Program-made: the position numbers and the translations under genes
In this document: piece by piece, positions 1-7,789 of the stretch
Layout of the letters: every line of letters starts with the position of its first letter
Numbering within the stretch: the stretch's first letter is position 1
Notes under the pieces: generated by a model
Seen by the model: only the letters and a program-made list of their open reading frames with translations
What the model was told of the DNA's origin: nothing
The model's database searches: none
NCBI GenBank assembly: GCA_002254415.1
Contig: NJDR01000019.1
Coordinates: 1-14,188 of the forward strand
Length of the DNA stretch: 14,188 bases
Direction: 5' to 3'
Source: Candidatus Aenigmarchaeota archaeon ex4484_52
GTDB lineage: Archaea; EX4484-52

Positions 1-1
1 G

Positions 2-334
2 AATAGATTGCAGTTTACTAATGAGGATGAAATAGATATAAAAATAAATGACTTTAACATTGCCTATAAAAAATATTCTAAATTAATTTTAAATAATCCT
101 GAAATTAAAGAGGATGCAATTAAGCATATTGATGACTTCAATGATGTTGATTTTGAGAATAAGGATATTAAATATTTCAGGGCTGACAAAATCTGTTTTT
201 TAAGGATTGTCAGGCAAAAGAACGACAAAAGAAGTGATGAAGAAGACAGGTTTATCAATATTATGAAGCATAAGATAAACCTGCCGAAGAATATAATCAA
301 TTTGTTTGTCTTTGCGTTTTGGATATTAAATTGA
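2..334 (+). CDS. Unrecognised protein, 5' end outside the window, possibly frameshifted near its end
   Basis: The frame is open to the left edge, so the true start is probably upstream; TTG at 8 is only the first start-like codon seen. About 110 residues are visible, highly charged (Lys, Asp, Glu), probably helical, with no signal peptide or membrane segment. I do not recognise the family. The frame ends in a hydrophobic stretch and TGA at 332-334, but another frame, open from 274, continues across this point and reads LDIKLKKFAVNSELDN and SLKEIKTQ before TGA at 394-396. That tail looks more protein-like than the FVFAFWILN ending, so a one-base shift in the T-rich stretch around 298-330 may have cut the gene. 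No partner or function can be inferred. Confidence 0.5.
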   Translation, partial: NRLQFTNEDEIDIKINDFNIAYKKYSKLILNNPEIKEDAIKHIDDFNDVDFENKDIKYFRADKICFLRIVRQKNDKRSDEEDRFINIMKHKINLPKNIINLFVFAFWILN

Positions 335-482
335 AGAAGTTTGCAGTTAATAGCGAACTTGACAATATGTCATTGAAAGAGATAAAAACGCAATGAGTTT
401 AAAGTTAAAAATGTTGTGTATAGTTAATATGAATAAGTATGTTTGAGTATCTCAATTTCATTGAACTCAACCATTAATATTT

Positions 483-1649
483 ATGAAAATAAAACCAAGC
501 AAAAACATTGAAGCGATTGGCGGCTATGTATTTGATGAGATAAACAAAATTAAAGAAGATCTAATAAAAAAAGGAGTTGATATAATTGACTTTGGTGTTG
601 GAGACCCAACAACACCAACTCCTGAATTTATAAGAGAGCAAACAAAAAAATCAATTGACAAATACAAGGCATCTGGCTATCCAATAACTACAGGAAATGA
701 AAATTATTTAAATGCAATTGCAAAGTATTGCAAAAAAAGATTTAATATTGATTTAAATCCACAAACGCAAATTATGTCTAATTTGGGCTCAAAAGAGGCG
801 ATTTTTAATTTTCCAAATGCTTTTTTAAATAATGGCGATGTTGTGCTTTGTCCAAATCCAGGGTATCCTGCCTATGACAGAGGCACTTTATTTGCAGGCG
901 GAAAACCATATTATATGAATTTGACACAAGACAATGATTTTTATCCAGATTTTAATTTAATTCCAGATGATATTTTAAAAAAAAGCAAAATAATGTGGCT
1001 TAATTATCCAAATAATCCAACAACACAAATTGCAACAAAGGAATTTTACAAAGAAGCATTGGATATTTGTCATGACAATAACATAATTTTGTCATCTGAT
1101 GAAGCATACAGCGAGATATATTTTGATGAACCAGCAATTAGTTTGCTTGAAATTGATACAGAAGGTGTTATTGTTTTTAATTCTCTTTCAAAGAGAAGTG
1201 CAATGACCGGCTACAGAATTGCATGGACAGCAGGAGATGAAAATATCATTTCTCTTTTTAAAAAATTAAAAGCAAATATTGACTCTGGGACACCGAATTT
1301 TATCCAGGATGCGGCAATTACAGCATTGGGTGATGAGGCACATGTTGAGAAAATGAGAAATGAATATAAGCAAAAAAGAGATATTTTAATTAGTGCATTT
1401 GACCAAATAGATTTGGCGGTAAAAAAACCTGAAGCAACAATTTATATTTGGCAAAAAACTGGAAATATAAATGGAATAGAATTTACAAAACAATTGTTGG
1501 AGAAATGCGGTATTGTTGTCTCCCCCGGCGAAATTTTTGCAAACACTATTGATGATATAAATCCAGCAGATAATTTTGTAAGAGTGGCTCTTGTGCCGTC
1601 AATTGAAAAAACAAAAGAGGCAGCAGAAAGATTGTTAAAATTAAAATAA
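483..1649 (+). CDS. Class I/II PLP-dependent aminotransferase, LL-diaminopimelate aminotransferase-like
   Basis: A 388-residue fold-type I aminotransferase, a normal length for the DapL/aspartate aminotransferase group. Visible features: FGVGDPTTPTP near residue 37, the PLP-phosphate loop GSKEAI (102-107), NYPNNPT (174-180) with N178, SSDEAYSE (204-211) with D206 facing the pyridine nitrogen and Y209, the Schiff-base lysine K237 in SLSK, and GYRIAW (243-248) with phosphate-binding R245. R367 in NFVRVAL is the expected carboxylate-binding arginine. The GTLFAGGKPYYMNL segment and the SLSK-x4-TGYRIAW spacing resemble LL-diaminopimelate aminotransferases, but specificity cannot be fixed by eye; aspartate transamination is the alternative. 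It heads a same-strand cluster with homoserine dehydrogenase remnants and aspartokinase, so an aspartate-family role is inferred. The ATG at 483 has no clear Shine-Dalgarno site. Confidence 0.9.
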   Translation: MKIKPSKNIEAIGGYVFDEINKIKEDLIKKGVDIIDFGVGDPTTPTPEFIREQTKKSIDKYKASGYPITTGNENYLNAIAKYCKKRFNIDLNPQTQIMSNLGSKEAIFNFPNAFLNNGDVVLCPNPGYPAYDRGTLFAGGKPYYMNLTQDNDFYPDFNLIPDDILKKSKIMWLNYPNNPTTQIATKEFYKEALDICHDNNIILSSDEAYSEIYFDEPAISLLEIDTEGVIVFNSLSKRSAMTGYRIAWTAGDENIISLFKKLKANIDSGTPNFIQDAAITALGDEAHVEKMRNEYKQKRDILISAFDQIDLAVKKPEATIYIWQKTGNINGIEFTKQLLEKCGIVVSPGEIFANTIDDINPADNFVRVALVPSIEKTKEAAERLLKLK

Positions 1650-1693
1650 ATCCAAGCAGAAATATTTTAAAATTAATCTCTAAAATTATCAAT

Positions 1694-2508
1694 ATGAAAA
1701 TTGGAATTATTGGGAAAGGAATAATTGGCTCAGAACTTATTAGGAAATCAAAATTATTAAATTGGGATATTAAATTTATTTTGGATTTGTAGTTACATGC
1801 GAAAAAGCAGCATTGTCCAATTATTTTTTACAATTAAATCCATACTTAAATAAAATAGGGTTTAGTGCAACCGTTGGAGGGGGGACACGAATAATAAAAT
1901 ATATAGAAACAATGATGTGCGATAATATTACAAGTATGCATATTATTGTAAATGGGACTTTAAATTATATTTTTGAAGAAATGTCAAAAGGATCAGGCAT
2001 TGCTGAGGCAATTAAAAATGCAAAAACATTAGGGTATGTTGAGCCCGGAGCAAATAATATTTTGGATATTGTAAATGAAGAATCCTATCATGATATTCCT
2101 ATGAAACTTTCAATATTGCACAATTTTTTTAAATTTGGAAAGATAATTAAAACAAATGATATAAAAGCAAAAAAAATAACTAAATCAGAATTAAACCAAC
2201 TGACAGAAGAGGCATATTACAGAAGATACATAATATCTCTTAGAAAATATCCAATGGAAGAAAAAAATATAATTGGTGGTTTTGAATATAAAACAGATAA
2301 ATGGAATATTAGTGCCGGCTTTAAAAATATTTCTAAAAAAACTTCATATATGAAATTGAAATGCGCGGATGTAAATAATGCTGTATTAATTATAAAAGGC
2401 AATTATGGTGCTGATGGAATTTATAAATTAGAAGGACCTGGTGCAGGTTCCGGACCTACAACTGCTTCAATGATAAAAGATGCTTTAACCTTGTTGTGCG
2501 TGCAATAA
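1694..2508 (+). pseudogene. Homoserine dehydrogenase, broken: internal deletion plus frameshift
   Basis: An ATG at 1694 opens MKIGIIGKGIIGSELI, a Rossmann nucleotide-binding start (GxGxxG), but the frame stops at TAG 1790-1792 after 32 residues. A second frame, open across 1783-1812, resumes with FVVTCEKAALS, matching the VTANKxAL segment that lies about 110-115 residues into intact homoserine dehydrogenases. The rest is a good catalytic half: SATVGGGTRII, NGTLNYIFEEM, GYVEPGANN, then ESYHDIPMKL carrying the usual Asp and Lys, ending at 2508. About 80 codons of the NAD(P)-binding domain are therefore missing and the two halves are out of frame. The intact enzyme makes homoserine from aspartate semialdehyde for threonine and methionine. 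Spacing (44 nt from the aminotransferase, 13 nt to aspartokinase) suggests an operon. An assembly deletion would look the same. A product starting at TTG 1813 would lack the cofactor domain. Confidence 0.85.
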
Positions 2509-2521
2509 ATAATAACTTAAT

Positions 2522-3880
2522 ATGACAATAATTGCAAAATTTGGCGGAACTTCGCTTGGCAATGCTGAGCGAATTAAAAACACAGCAAAAATCATATCAG
2601 AAATAAAAAAGAAAAAGGATGTTGTAGTTGTTGTTTCTGCGATAGGCAAAATAACGGATTTTCTAATCAATGCAGTTAAAAATACAAACAAAATAAATAT
2701 TGACAAATTTATTGATGAAGTATATTTAAGGCATTTTAATATATTAAAAGAAATAAAACAACCAACAAATCAAGACAAAAAAAGATTAAACTTATCTTGT
2801 AATTCAATAAAGCAAAGATTGATTTTGGCAAAACAGCAAAACAAAATAAATCCAGAAGATATTGACTATATTGCTGGGTTTGGAGAAAAATTTTCTGCTT
2901 TTATTTTATCCATAGCATTAGAGCAATTAAATTTTAAAACAAAAATGCTTTGCGGCGATGACAATCTTATTTTCACAAATAATAATTTCAATAATGCAGA
3001 GGTGTTATTTGATAAAACTAATAATGCTTTAGAAAAAAAGATTTTACCAATAATAAAAGAAAATATTATTGTTTTTACTGGCTTTGTCGGCACAACACTT
3101 AATAATAAAACAACATGCTTGGGGAGGGGGAGTTCAGATTATATTGCTTCTATTATTGGTGCAAGCTTGGATGCAAAGGAAATCCGAATTTATACTGATG
3201 TAGATGGCATAATGACAGCAGACCCAAGAATAGTAAAAAATGCCAAGATAATCAAAAAACTAGATTTTAATGAAATGAGCGAACTTGCCTGTTTTGGTGC
3301 TTATGTGCTTCATCCAAAAACAATAGAGCCTGCAATGAAAAAAAACATTTGTGTAAAAGTAATTAATTCAAACAACACAAAGAAATTTACAGAAATTTTT
3401 AATAAAAGAGAAAAAACAAGTAAGCAAATAAAAGCAATTTCATCAAAGACAAATATTTCAATATTGAATATTTATTCAACAAGAATGCTAAAATCATATG
3501 GATTTTTGGCAAAGGTCTTTAAAATATTTGAAGAAGAAGAATTGTCAGTTGATCTAATATGCACATCAGAAGTAAATATTTCCTTGTCTTTAAATGGTTT
3601 AGAAAATAATCAAAAAATGCAAAACATAATCAATAAATTAAATGAATTTTCTTTTGCTAAATTAAAAAAAAATAAAGCTCTAATTTGTATTGTAGGAGAA
3701 TTTCTAAAACACAAATATGGTTCTGCTGGAAATATTTTTAATAAACTTGGAGAAAACAAAATCAATATTGAAATGATTTCACAAGGCGCCTCAGAGATAA
3801 GCATTTCATTTATTGTTGAAAATGCTGATGCAAAAAAAGCAGTCCTTCTTTTGCATAAAGAATTAATTGAATCAAATTAA
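2522..3880 (+). CDS. lysC: Aspartate kinase (aspartokinase)
   Basis: Phosphorylates aspartate to aspartyl-4-phosphate, the first committed step toward lysine, threonine and methionine; cytoplasmic. The 452-residue length is normal for a monofunctional archaeal aspartokinase. Kinase domain: KFGGTS (6-11), VVSA (37-40), GEKFSA (121-126), GFVG (187-190), GRGSSD (201-206) and YTDVDGIMTADPR (224-236), then FGAYVLHPKTIEPA (258-271). GRGSSD has Ser where GRGGSD is usual, a mild change. The C-terminal third (about 310-450) fits two ACT-like domains, so feedback control by an amino acid is likely from family knowledge; the effector cannot be read. It follows the broken homoserine dehydrogenase by 13 nt and is probably co-transcribed with it. 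All main motifs are present, so it looks functional although the neighbouring threonine-branch gene does not. Confidence 0.95.
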   Translation: MTIIAKFGGTSLGNAERIKNTAKIISEIKKKKDVVVVVSAIGKITDFLINAVKNTNKINIDKFIDEVYLRHFNILKEIKQPTNQDKKRLNLSCNSIKQRLILAKQQNKINPEDIDYIAGFGEKFSAFILSIALEQLNFKTKMLCGDDNLIFTNNNFNNAEVLFDKTNNALEKKILPIIKENIIVFTGFVGTTLNNKTTCLGRGSSDYIASIIGASLDAKEIRIYTDVDGIMTADPRIVKNAKIIKKLDFNEMSELACFGAYVLHPKTIEPAMKKNICVKVINSNNTKKFTEIFNKREKTSKQIKAISSKTNISILNIYSTRMLKSYGFLAKVFKIFEEEELSVDLICTSEVNISLSLNGLENNQKMQNIINKLNEFSFAKLKKNKALICIVGEFLKHKYGSAGNIFNKLGENKINIEMISQGASEISISFIVENADAKKAVLLLHKELIESN

Positions 3881-3888
3881 TATCTCAT

Positions 3889-3921
3889 ACCACAAAAATA
3901 ACTCCAAGTGTGTGGTTTTTT
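3889..3921 (+). terminator. Possible hairpin plus T-run after aspartokinase
   Basis: Perfect 6-bp arms ACCACA (3889-3894) and TGTGGT (3911-3916) with a 16-nt loop run into six T at 3916-3921. It lies 8 nt after the aspartokinase stop and would close the amino-acid cluster. Archaeal termination depends mostly on the T-run, so the stem may be incidental. Confidence 0.35.
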
Positions 3922-3923
3922 AG

Positions 3924-4052
3924 ACAAAAAAATCAATAATACTGGCAGAAAGAATTACAGAAAATAATGTTGCTGATACAATTTGCAGAGTTCATCCATG
4001 TGCAATAACTGCGCAAATTCTACTGAATCAAAACCATGAAAAAGGATTATAA
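3924..4052 (+). pseudogene. Coding remnant upstream of and out of frame with the 131-aa gene; candidate lost N-terminus
   Basis: From 3924, just after a TAG, the frame reads ILAERITENNVADTICRVHP, then AITAQILLNQNHEKGL, ending at TAA 4050-4052. It has no ATG, GTG or TTG, so it cannot start on its own, yet it looks like real protein. Removing one A from the AAAAA run at 4039-4043 joins it directly to the next gene (NHEKDYKKIRKLNGGG). I infer that both were one longer protein now split by a one-base insertion and lacking a start. A run-length error in the read is possible. I do not recognise the family from this piece alone. Confidence 0.45.
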
Positions 4053-4431
4053 AAAAATAAGAAAATTAAACGGCGGTGGAAATTTTACTGATTATACATT
4101 TGAAAGATTAGAGAGAGATAAAAAGGAAAACCCAAATATGCTTATTAGTGGATTTGTAGACGGAAAACTCATCTATATTTTGGAATTTCCTTTTGATTAT
4201 CCTGAATTTAACAAACATTTAGAACAACAATTAAATAATCACTTTAAAGATGGTAAGGACAAGACAGGTCAATTTTTAAGAAGTGCAAATTTTCATTACA
4301 AATATTTTATTAATTGCAAAAAATTAAAAATAGATTTTCTTTTAAATAAAGAACATTTGAAAAACTGCAAACAATACATTGTTGAAAATTTCTATAAATT
4401 TTTAGAGGAAAATGCAAATGATAAAAACTAA
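4036..4431 (+). CDS. Unidentified protein before a DNA methyltransferase; candidate restriction endonuclease piece
   Basis: A 131-residue soluble protein without membrane segments. Notable stretches are KLNGGGNFTDYTFERLERD (10-28), GFVDGKLIYILEFPF (39-53), FLRSANFHYKYF (80-91) and a Lys-rich C-terminus. It overlaps the start of the DNA methyltransferase by 14-20 nt, which implies translational coupling. A small gene tightly joined to a solitary beta-type methyltransferase is commonly the restriction enzyme, so that role is inferred from context; I cannot point to a certain PD-(D/E)xK core. ATG 4036 is used because nothing better lies in frame, but a protein-like remnant directly upstream suggests that about 40 N-terminal residues were lost by frameshift. 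The present product may therefore be inactive. It could also be an unrelated accessory protein. Confidence 0.6.
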   Translation: MKKDYKKIRKLNGGGNFTDYTFERLERDKKENPNMLISGFVDGKLIYILEFPFDYPEFNKHLEQQLNNHFKDGKDKTGQFLRSANFHYKYFINCKKLKIDFLLNKEHLKNCKQYIVENFYKFLEENANDKN

Positions 4432-5287
4432 TTACGAAAATAAAATAATTTTGGGCGACACTTTAACAATTTTAAAAACACTTCCAAATAATTTTATTGA
4501 TATGGGCATTACATCGCCTCCTTACAACAAAGGAGAAAACAAAAAGGGCTGGCTTGTGAAAAATATAAAATATGACAATGCAATTGATAAACTGCCGGAA
4601 CAGGAATATCAAAAACAGCAAATAAATGTTTTAAATGAACTTTATAGAGTAATAAAACAAGGAGGTTCGTTTTTTTATAATCATAAAATTAGATGGGAAA
4701 AAGGAGAATTATTTCATCCTATGGATTGGCTAAGAAAAACAAATTGGACAATCCGTCAAGAAATAATTTGGGACAGAAAAATAGCGGCAAATATAAGAGG
4801 TTGGAGATTTTGGCAAACAGAAGAGAGAATTTATTGGCTATATAAACCATTTGAAAAAGGAACAAAAATAGGAAAAGAATTAAAATCAAAACACGCTCTG
4901 CTTTCATCTATTTGGAGTTTTAGTCCAGAAAATAATAATCCTCATCCAGCACCATTTCCAATTTGTTTGCCAATAAGAGCAATATATTCAATAATGGATG
5001 AAGAAAAAGCAATTATTATTGATCCTTATTGCGGAAGCGGAACAACATTAGTTGCAGCAAAGATTTTGGGACATAATTATTTAGGAATTGATATTTCAAA
5101 GCAATATATTGATTTTTCTAAAAAGCGATTAAATAATTATCAAAATGAATTAAGTATTACAAATAATGAAATTAAAAAACATAAAGTAAATAAAACATTT
5201 AAAGAAAGAAAGGAAAAAGGAAATTTTACAGGAAAATTTAGAACAAAACAAAATTTGACAAAAGAAAAAAATTTGTTTGAAATATAA
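4418..5287 (+). CDS. Site-specific DNA methyltransferase, beta-type (N6-adenine or N4-cytosine)
   Basis: Transfers methyl from S-adenosylmethionine to an exocyclic amino group in DNA. Counting from ATG 4412, the catalytic motif IV SPPY is at 35-38 (TSPPYNKGE) and the AdoMet-binding motif I, DPYCGSGTT, is at 204-212 near the C-terminus, followed by GIDISKQYI; this IV-before-I order defines the beta class. HPAPFP (178-183) is also typical. SPPY does not separate adenine from cytosine targets, and the recognition sequence cannot be read. The last 45 residues are a Lys-rich extension of unknown role. ATG 4418 is preferred over 4412 because GAGG at 4405-4408 sits 9 nt before it. The gene overlaps the 131-aa gene, giving a restriction-modification-like pair; it may now be a solitary methylase if the partner is dead. 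Confidence 0.9.
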   Translation: MIKTNYENKIILGDTLTILKTLPNNFIDMGITSPPYNKGENKKGWLVKNIKYDNAIDKLPEQEYQKQQINVLNELYRVIKQGGSFFYNHKIRWEKGELFHPMDWLRKTNWTIRQEIIWDRKIAANIRGWRFWQTEERIYWLYKPFEKGTKIGKELKSKHALLSSIWSFSPENNNPHPAPFPICLPIRAIYSIMDEEKAIIIDPYCGSGTTLVAAKILGHNYLGIDISKQYIDFSKKRLNNYQNELSITNNEIKKHKVNKTFKERKEKGNFTGKFRTKQNLTKEKNLFEI

Positions 5288-5322
5288 TTTATACTTATTT
5301 AATAAAACCATTATTATTAAAT

Positions 5323-5338
5323 TTTATAAATTTATAAA
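5323..5338 (+). promoter_or_regulatory. Tandem TATA-like box for the AAA ATPase gene
   Basis: Two back-to-back copies of TTTATAAA (5323-5330 and 5331-5338) lie 31-38 and 23-30 nt before the ATG at 5361. With the usual archaeal TATA-to-start distance of about 26 nt, transcripts would begin near 5353 or at the ATG itself, giving a very short leader or none. No Shine-Dalgarno site precedes this ATG, which fits. Most of the 73-nt gap is A/T, so some match by chance is expected. Confidence 0.45.
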
Positions 5339-5360
5339 CATAAATTAACAATAAATAAAT

Positions 5361-6443
5361 ATGCTTAAATCTATTGCAGAGGCAAAGGGCTATATAAAAG
5401 TTGCTCTAAATTGCGAGGAACAAAATAAAAAAAAATATTTGCTTGCATCTGCCTGTTATTTGGAAAATTCAAAAACACAAGATAATATTTTATACAATCA
5501 AATGGCTCATTATTTGTTTCTAAAAGCACTGGCATTAAAAACAAAGCAAGAAGCAACAAATAAGGCGGACTCAAAAATAAATTTAATCAAGGCGTATAAA
5601 AATGTAAAAATTGGGTTTGATGATATTTGCGGTTTAGAAGAGGCAAAGAAAAAGATAAAAGAAAAAATAATATATCCATACGAGAAGCCAGAAATATACA
5701 AAATTTACAAAAGAAATGCAGGAGGCGGTATTTTATTATGGGGCCCTCCGGGTTGCGGAAAGACATTAATTGCAGAGGCAACTGCAAAAGAGGCAAAAGC
5801 GGTTTTTTTCAATATTGGAATAAGCGATGTATTGAGCAAATGGGTTGGAGAAAGTGAAAAAATAATTGCAAATATATTTGAGCAGGCAAGAAAACAGCCC
5901 TCTGTTGTATTTTTTGATGAATTAGATGCTCTTGGAACGCAAAGAAATGAAGAAGAAAATTCTTTTACAAGACGCCTTACAAATACTATTTTGAGCCAAA
6001 TTGACGGAATTGGAACAAAGCAGGGAAAAATTTTGCTTCTTGGTGCTACAAATCGCCCATGGAATATTGACGATGCACTGAGGCGCCCGGGAAGATTTGA
6101 TGAAATTGTCTTTATTGGAATTCCTAATAATAAAACAAGGGGAAAAATTATTCAAATGCAATTAAAGCAAAAACCCATCTCAAAAGACATTGATTTGGAT
6201 TTTTTAATTAAAAATACAAATAAATTTAGTTGTGCAGATATTGTTGCACTATGTAATGATGCAATAAATATTCCGCTGACAGAAGCATTGGAAGGAAAAC
6301 AAATAAGAAAAATAAATTTTAATGACTTTTCAATTGCTTTAAAGAGCAGGAAATCTTCAATAAAATCATGGTTTGAAAAATCAAAAAACGAAGTTTTAAA
6401 AACGAACAATAAAGATTTATTTAAAGAGGTGTTTGAATTTTGA
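5361..6443 (+). CDS. AAA ATPase, Vps4/CDC48-like, with an N-terminal helical domain
   Basis: A 360-residue single-AAA-domain ATPase that probably remodels or unfolds a protein substrate. Residues 1-80 form a helical MIT/TPR-like region (MLKSIAEAKGYIKVALNCEE, then ACYLE and AHYLFLKALAL). The AAA core follows: GFDDICGLEEAK (85-96), Walker A GPPGCGKT (128-135), pore-loop KWVGE (160-164), Walker B VVFFDELDAL (182-191), sensor GATNRP (228-233) and arginine fingers in RRPGRFDE (241-248). The helical lid carries FSCADIVALC, close to the family's SGADI. A tail (SSIKSWFEKSKNEV, ending FEF) recalls the Vps4 C-terminus. Archaeal relatives with an MIT domain act on ESCRT-III-like filaments, but no such gene is visible here. 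It shares four bases with the next gene if that starts at TTG 6440, suggesting co-translation with a membrane protein that could be its anchor or substrate. All catalytic residues are present. Confidence 0.9.
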   Translation: MLKSIAEAKGYIKVALNCEEQNKKKYLLASACYLENSKTQDNILYNQMAHYLFLKALALKTKQEATNKADSKINLIKAYKNVKIGFDDICGLEEAKKKIKEKIIYPYEKPEIYKIYKRNAGGGILLWGPPGCGKTLIAEATAKEAKAVFFNIGISDVLSKWVGESEKIIANIFEQARKQPSVVFFDELDALGTQRNEEENSFTRRLTNTILSQIDGIGTKQGKILLLGATNRPWNIDDALRRPGRFDEIVFIGIPNNKTRGKIIQMQLKQKPISKDIDLDFLIKNTNKFSCADIVALCNDAINIPLTEALEGKQIRKINFNDFSIALKSRKSSIKSWFEKSKNEVLKTNNKDLFKEVFEF

Positions 6444-7165
6444 TTATGGAAATTGATATTATTATTGCTGCACTTTTACATTTTTTAATTGGATATTTTG
6501 TTTCTGGGTTTTATTTTAAGTCAATTAGCAGTACTTTAATGAAAATTACAAGAATTATTTTGATAATTTTATTTGGATTTTGCGCTTATGGTTTTATTCA
6601 GGCACATTATTTTTTATTTGGATTAATTATATTAATCTTAATATGCTGCGAAATTCTGTATTTTTTTGATGAAACAAAAAATACTTCTATAAAGTGTTTT
6701 ATATATGAATTCAGCAAAATATCAACATCAATGCATCATACAATTGACAGGCAAATACTTGCAGGACTAATTTTTCTAATTCCTTTGGATGTAGTAATTT
6801 ATTTTTATTTTCAAAATAAATTATATCTTGAAATTACGGAAAAAAGCATTACAGGAGTGAATTACAACCCAATTACATTTCTTGGATTATTTTTTATAAT
6901 TTATTTAATCCCTATATTGTTTTCATCAATTTACAGGAATATTAAAAATATTAATGAAAAAAAGCAGACAACAGAAAATGAATATGCAAAAAAAATACTT
7001 GAATATGCAAAAGAAAATAAAGGAATCATTGATTTAAATGATATTGCAGTTGAATGCAATTTATCTGTTGATTTTGTAAAAAAAATTATGAAAAAATTAG
7101 AAAAGAAAAAAATTGTTCAATTTGTAAATAAAACATGGATTGTTAAAAAATATTTAAGTAATTAG
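6440..7165 (+). CDS. Multi-pass membrane protein with a C-terminal winged-helix domain
   Basis: About five hydrophobic segments (residues 6-24, 37-54, 57-75, 106-124 and 145-165) are followed by a Lys-rich linker and a winged helix-turn-helix (181-236: ILEYAKENKGIIDLNDIAVE, then NLSVDFVKKIMKKLEKKKIV). This is the arrangement of membrane-tethered archaeal regulators, so it may sense something at the membrane and bind DNA or protein on the cytoplasmic side. Ligand and targets are unknown. GAGGTG at 6426-6431, inside the ATPase gene, is 8 nt from TTG 6440 and 14 nt from ATG 6446; spacing favours TTG, codon preference favours ATG. Overlap or near-contact with the AAA ATPase gene implies one transcript and a shared task. 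Confidence 0.75.
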   Translation: MIMEIDIIIAALLHFLIGYFVSGFYFKSISSTLMKITRIILIILFGFCAYGFIQAHYFLFGLIILILICCEILYFFDETKNTSIKCFIYEFSKISTSMHHTIDRQILAGLIFLIPLDVVIYFYFQNKLYLEITEKSITGVNYNPITFLGLFFIIYLIPILFSSIYRNIKNINEKKQTTENEYAKKILEYAKENKGIIDLNDIAVECNLSVDFVKKIMKKLEKKKIVQFVNKTWIVKKYLSN

Positions 7166-7181
7166 AGGTAAAACAAAAACA

Positions 7182-7766
7182 ATGAAAAAAACAATTGAAA
7201 ATTTGGCTAAGGCATTTGTCGGTGAAAGCCAGGCAAGAAACCGCTATACGCTTTATGCAAAAATTGCTCAGAAAGAGGGCTTTGAGCAAATTGCAGATAT
7301 TTTTATTCTTACTGCGGAAAATGAAAGAGAGCATGCAAAATGGCTTTTTAGGTTAATAAATAATCTAAAAAATAAAAGCAAACAAAATTTAGATGAGATA
7401 AGAGTTGAATCTTCTGTTCCAACAATTTTTGGAAACACAGCAGAAAACCTGAAATCTGCAATTGCTGGAGAAAATTATGAGCATACTAAAATGTACCCGG
7501 AATTTGCAGATATTGCACAAAAAGAAGGATTTATAGAAATTGCAAAACGACTAAGAGCAATACAAATAGCAGAAAAACACCATGAAGGAAGATACAAAAA
7601 ATTACTAAAAAATATTGAAGAAAATTCGGTCTTCAAAAAAGACAATGAAGTTTATTGGGTTTGCAGGAAATGCGGTTATATTCACAAAGGCAAAGAGCCA
7701 CCAGAAGAATGCCCTTCATGTAGTCATCCAAAAAATTATTTTGAAGTAAAATGTGAAGAATATTAA
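7182..7766 (+). CDS. Rubrerythrin
   Basis: A non-haem di-iron peroxidase that reduces hydrogen peroxide in the cytoplasm of anaerobes, with electrons arriving through its rubredoxin domain. The 194-residue length is normal. The four-helix part carries the di-iron ligands: E15 in VGES, E48 and H51 in EREHAKW, E97 and E100 in AGENYEH, and E131 with H134 in AEKHHEGRY. The C-terminal rubredoxin domain binds one iron with C161 and C164 (VCRKCGY) and C177 and C180 (ECPSCSHPKNYF). GAGGT at 7165-7169, overlapping the upstream stop codon, is the likely ribosome site, 12 nt before the ATG. It is 16 nt behind the membrane-HTH gene and may be read from the same transcript. The organism is probably anaerobic or microaerophilic. 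Confidence 0.96.
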   Translation: MKKTIENLAKAFVGESQARNRYTLYAKIAQKEGFEQIADIFILTAENEREHAKWLFRLINNLKNKSKQNLDEIRVESSVPTIFGNTAENLKSAIAGENYEHTKMYPEFADIAQKEGFIEIAKRLRAIQIAEKHHEGRYKKLLKNIEENSVFKKDNEVYWVCRKCGYIHKGKEPPEECPSCSHPKNYFEVKCEEY

Positions 7767-7789
7767 ATAATTTTTTCTTTATAAAAATA

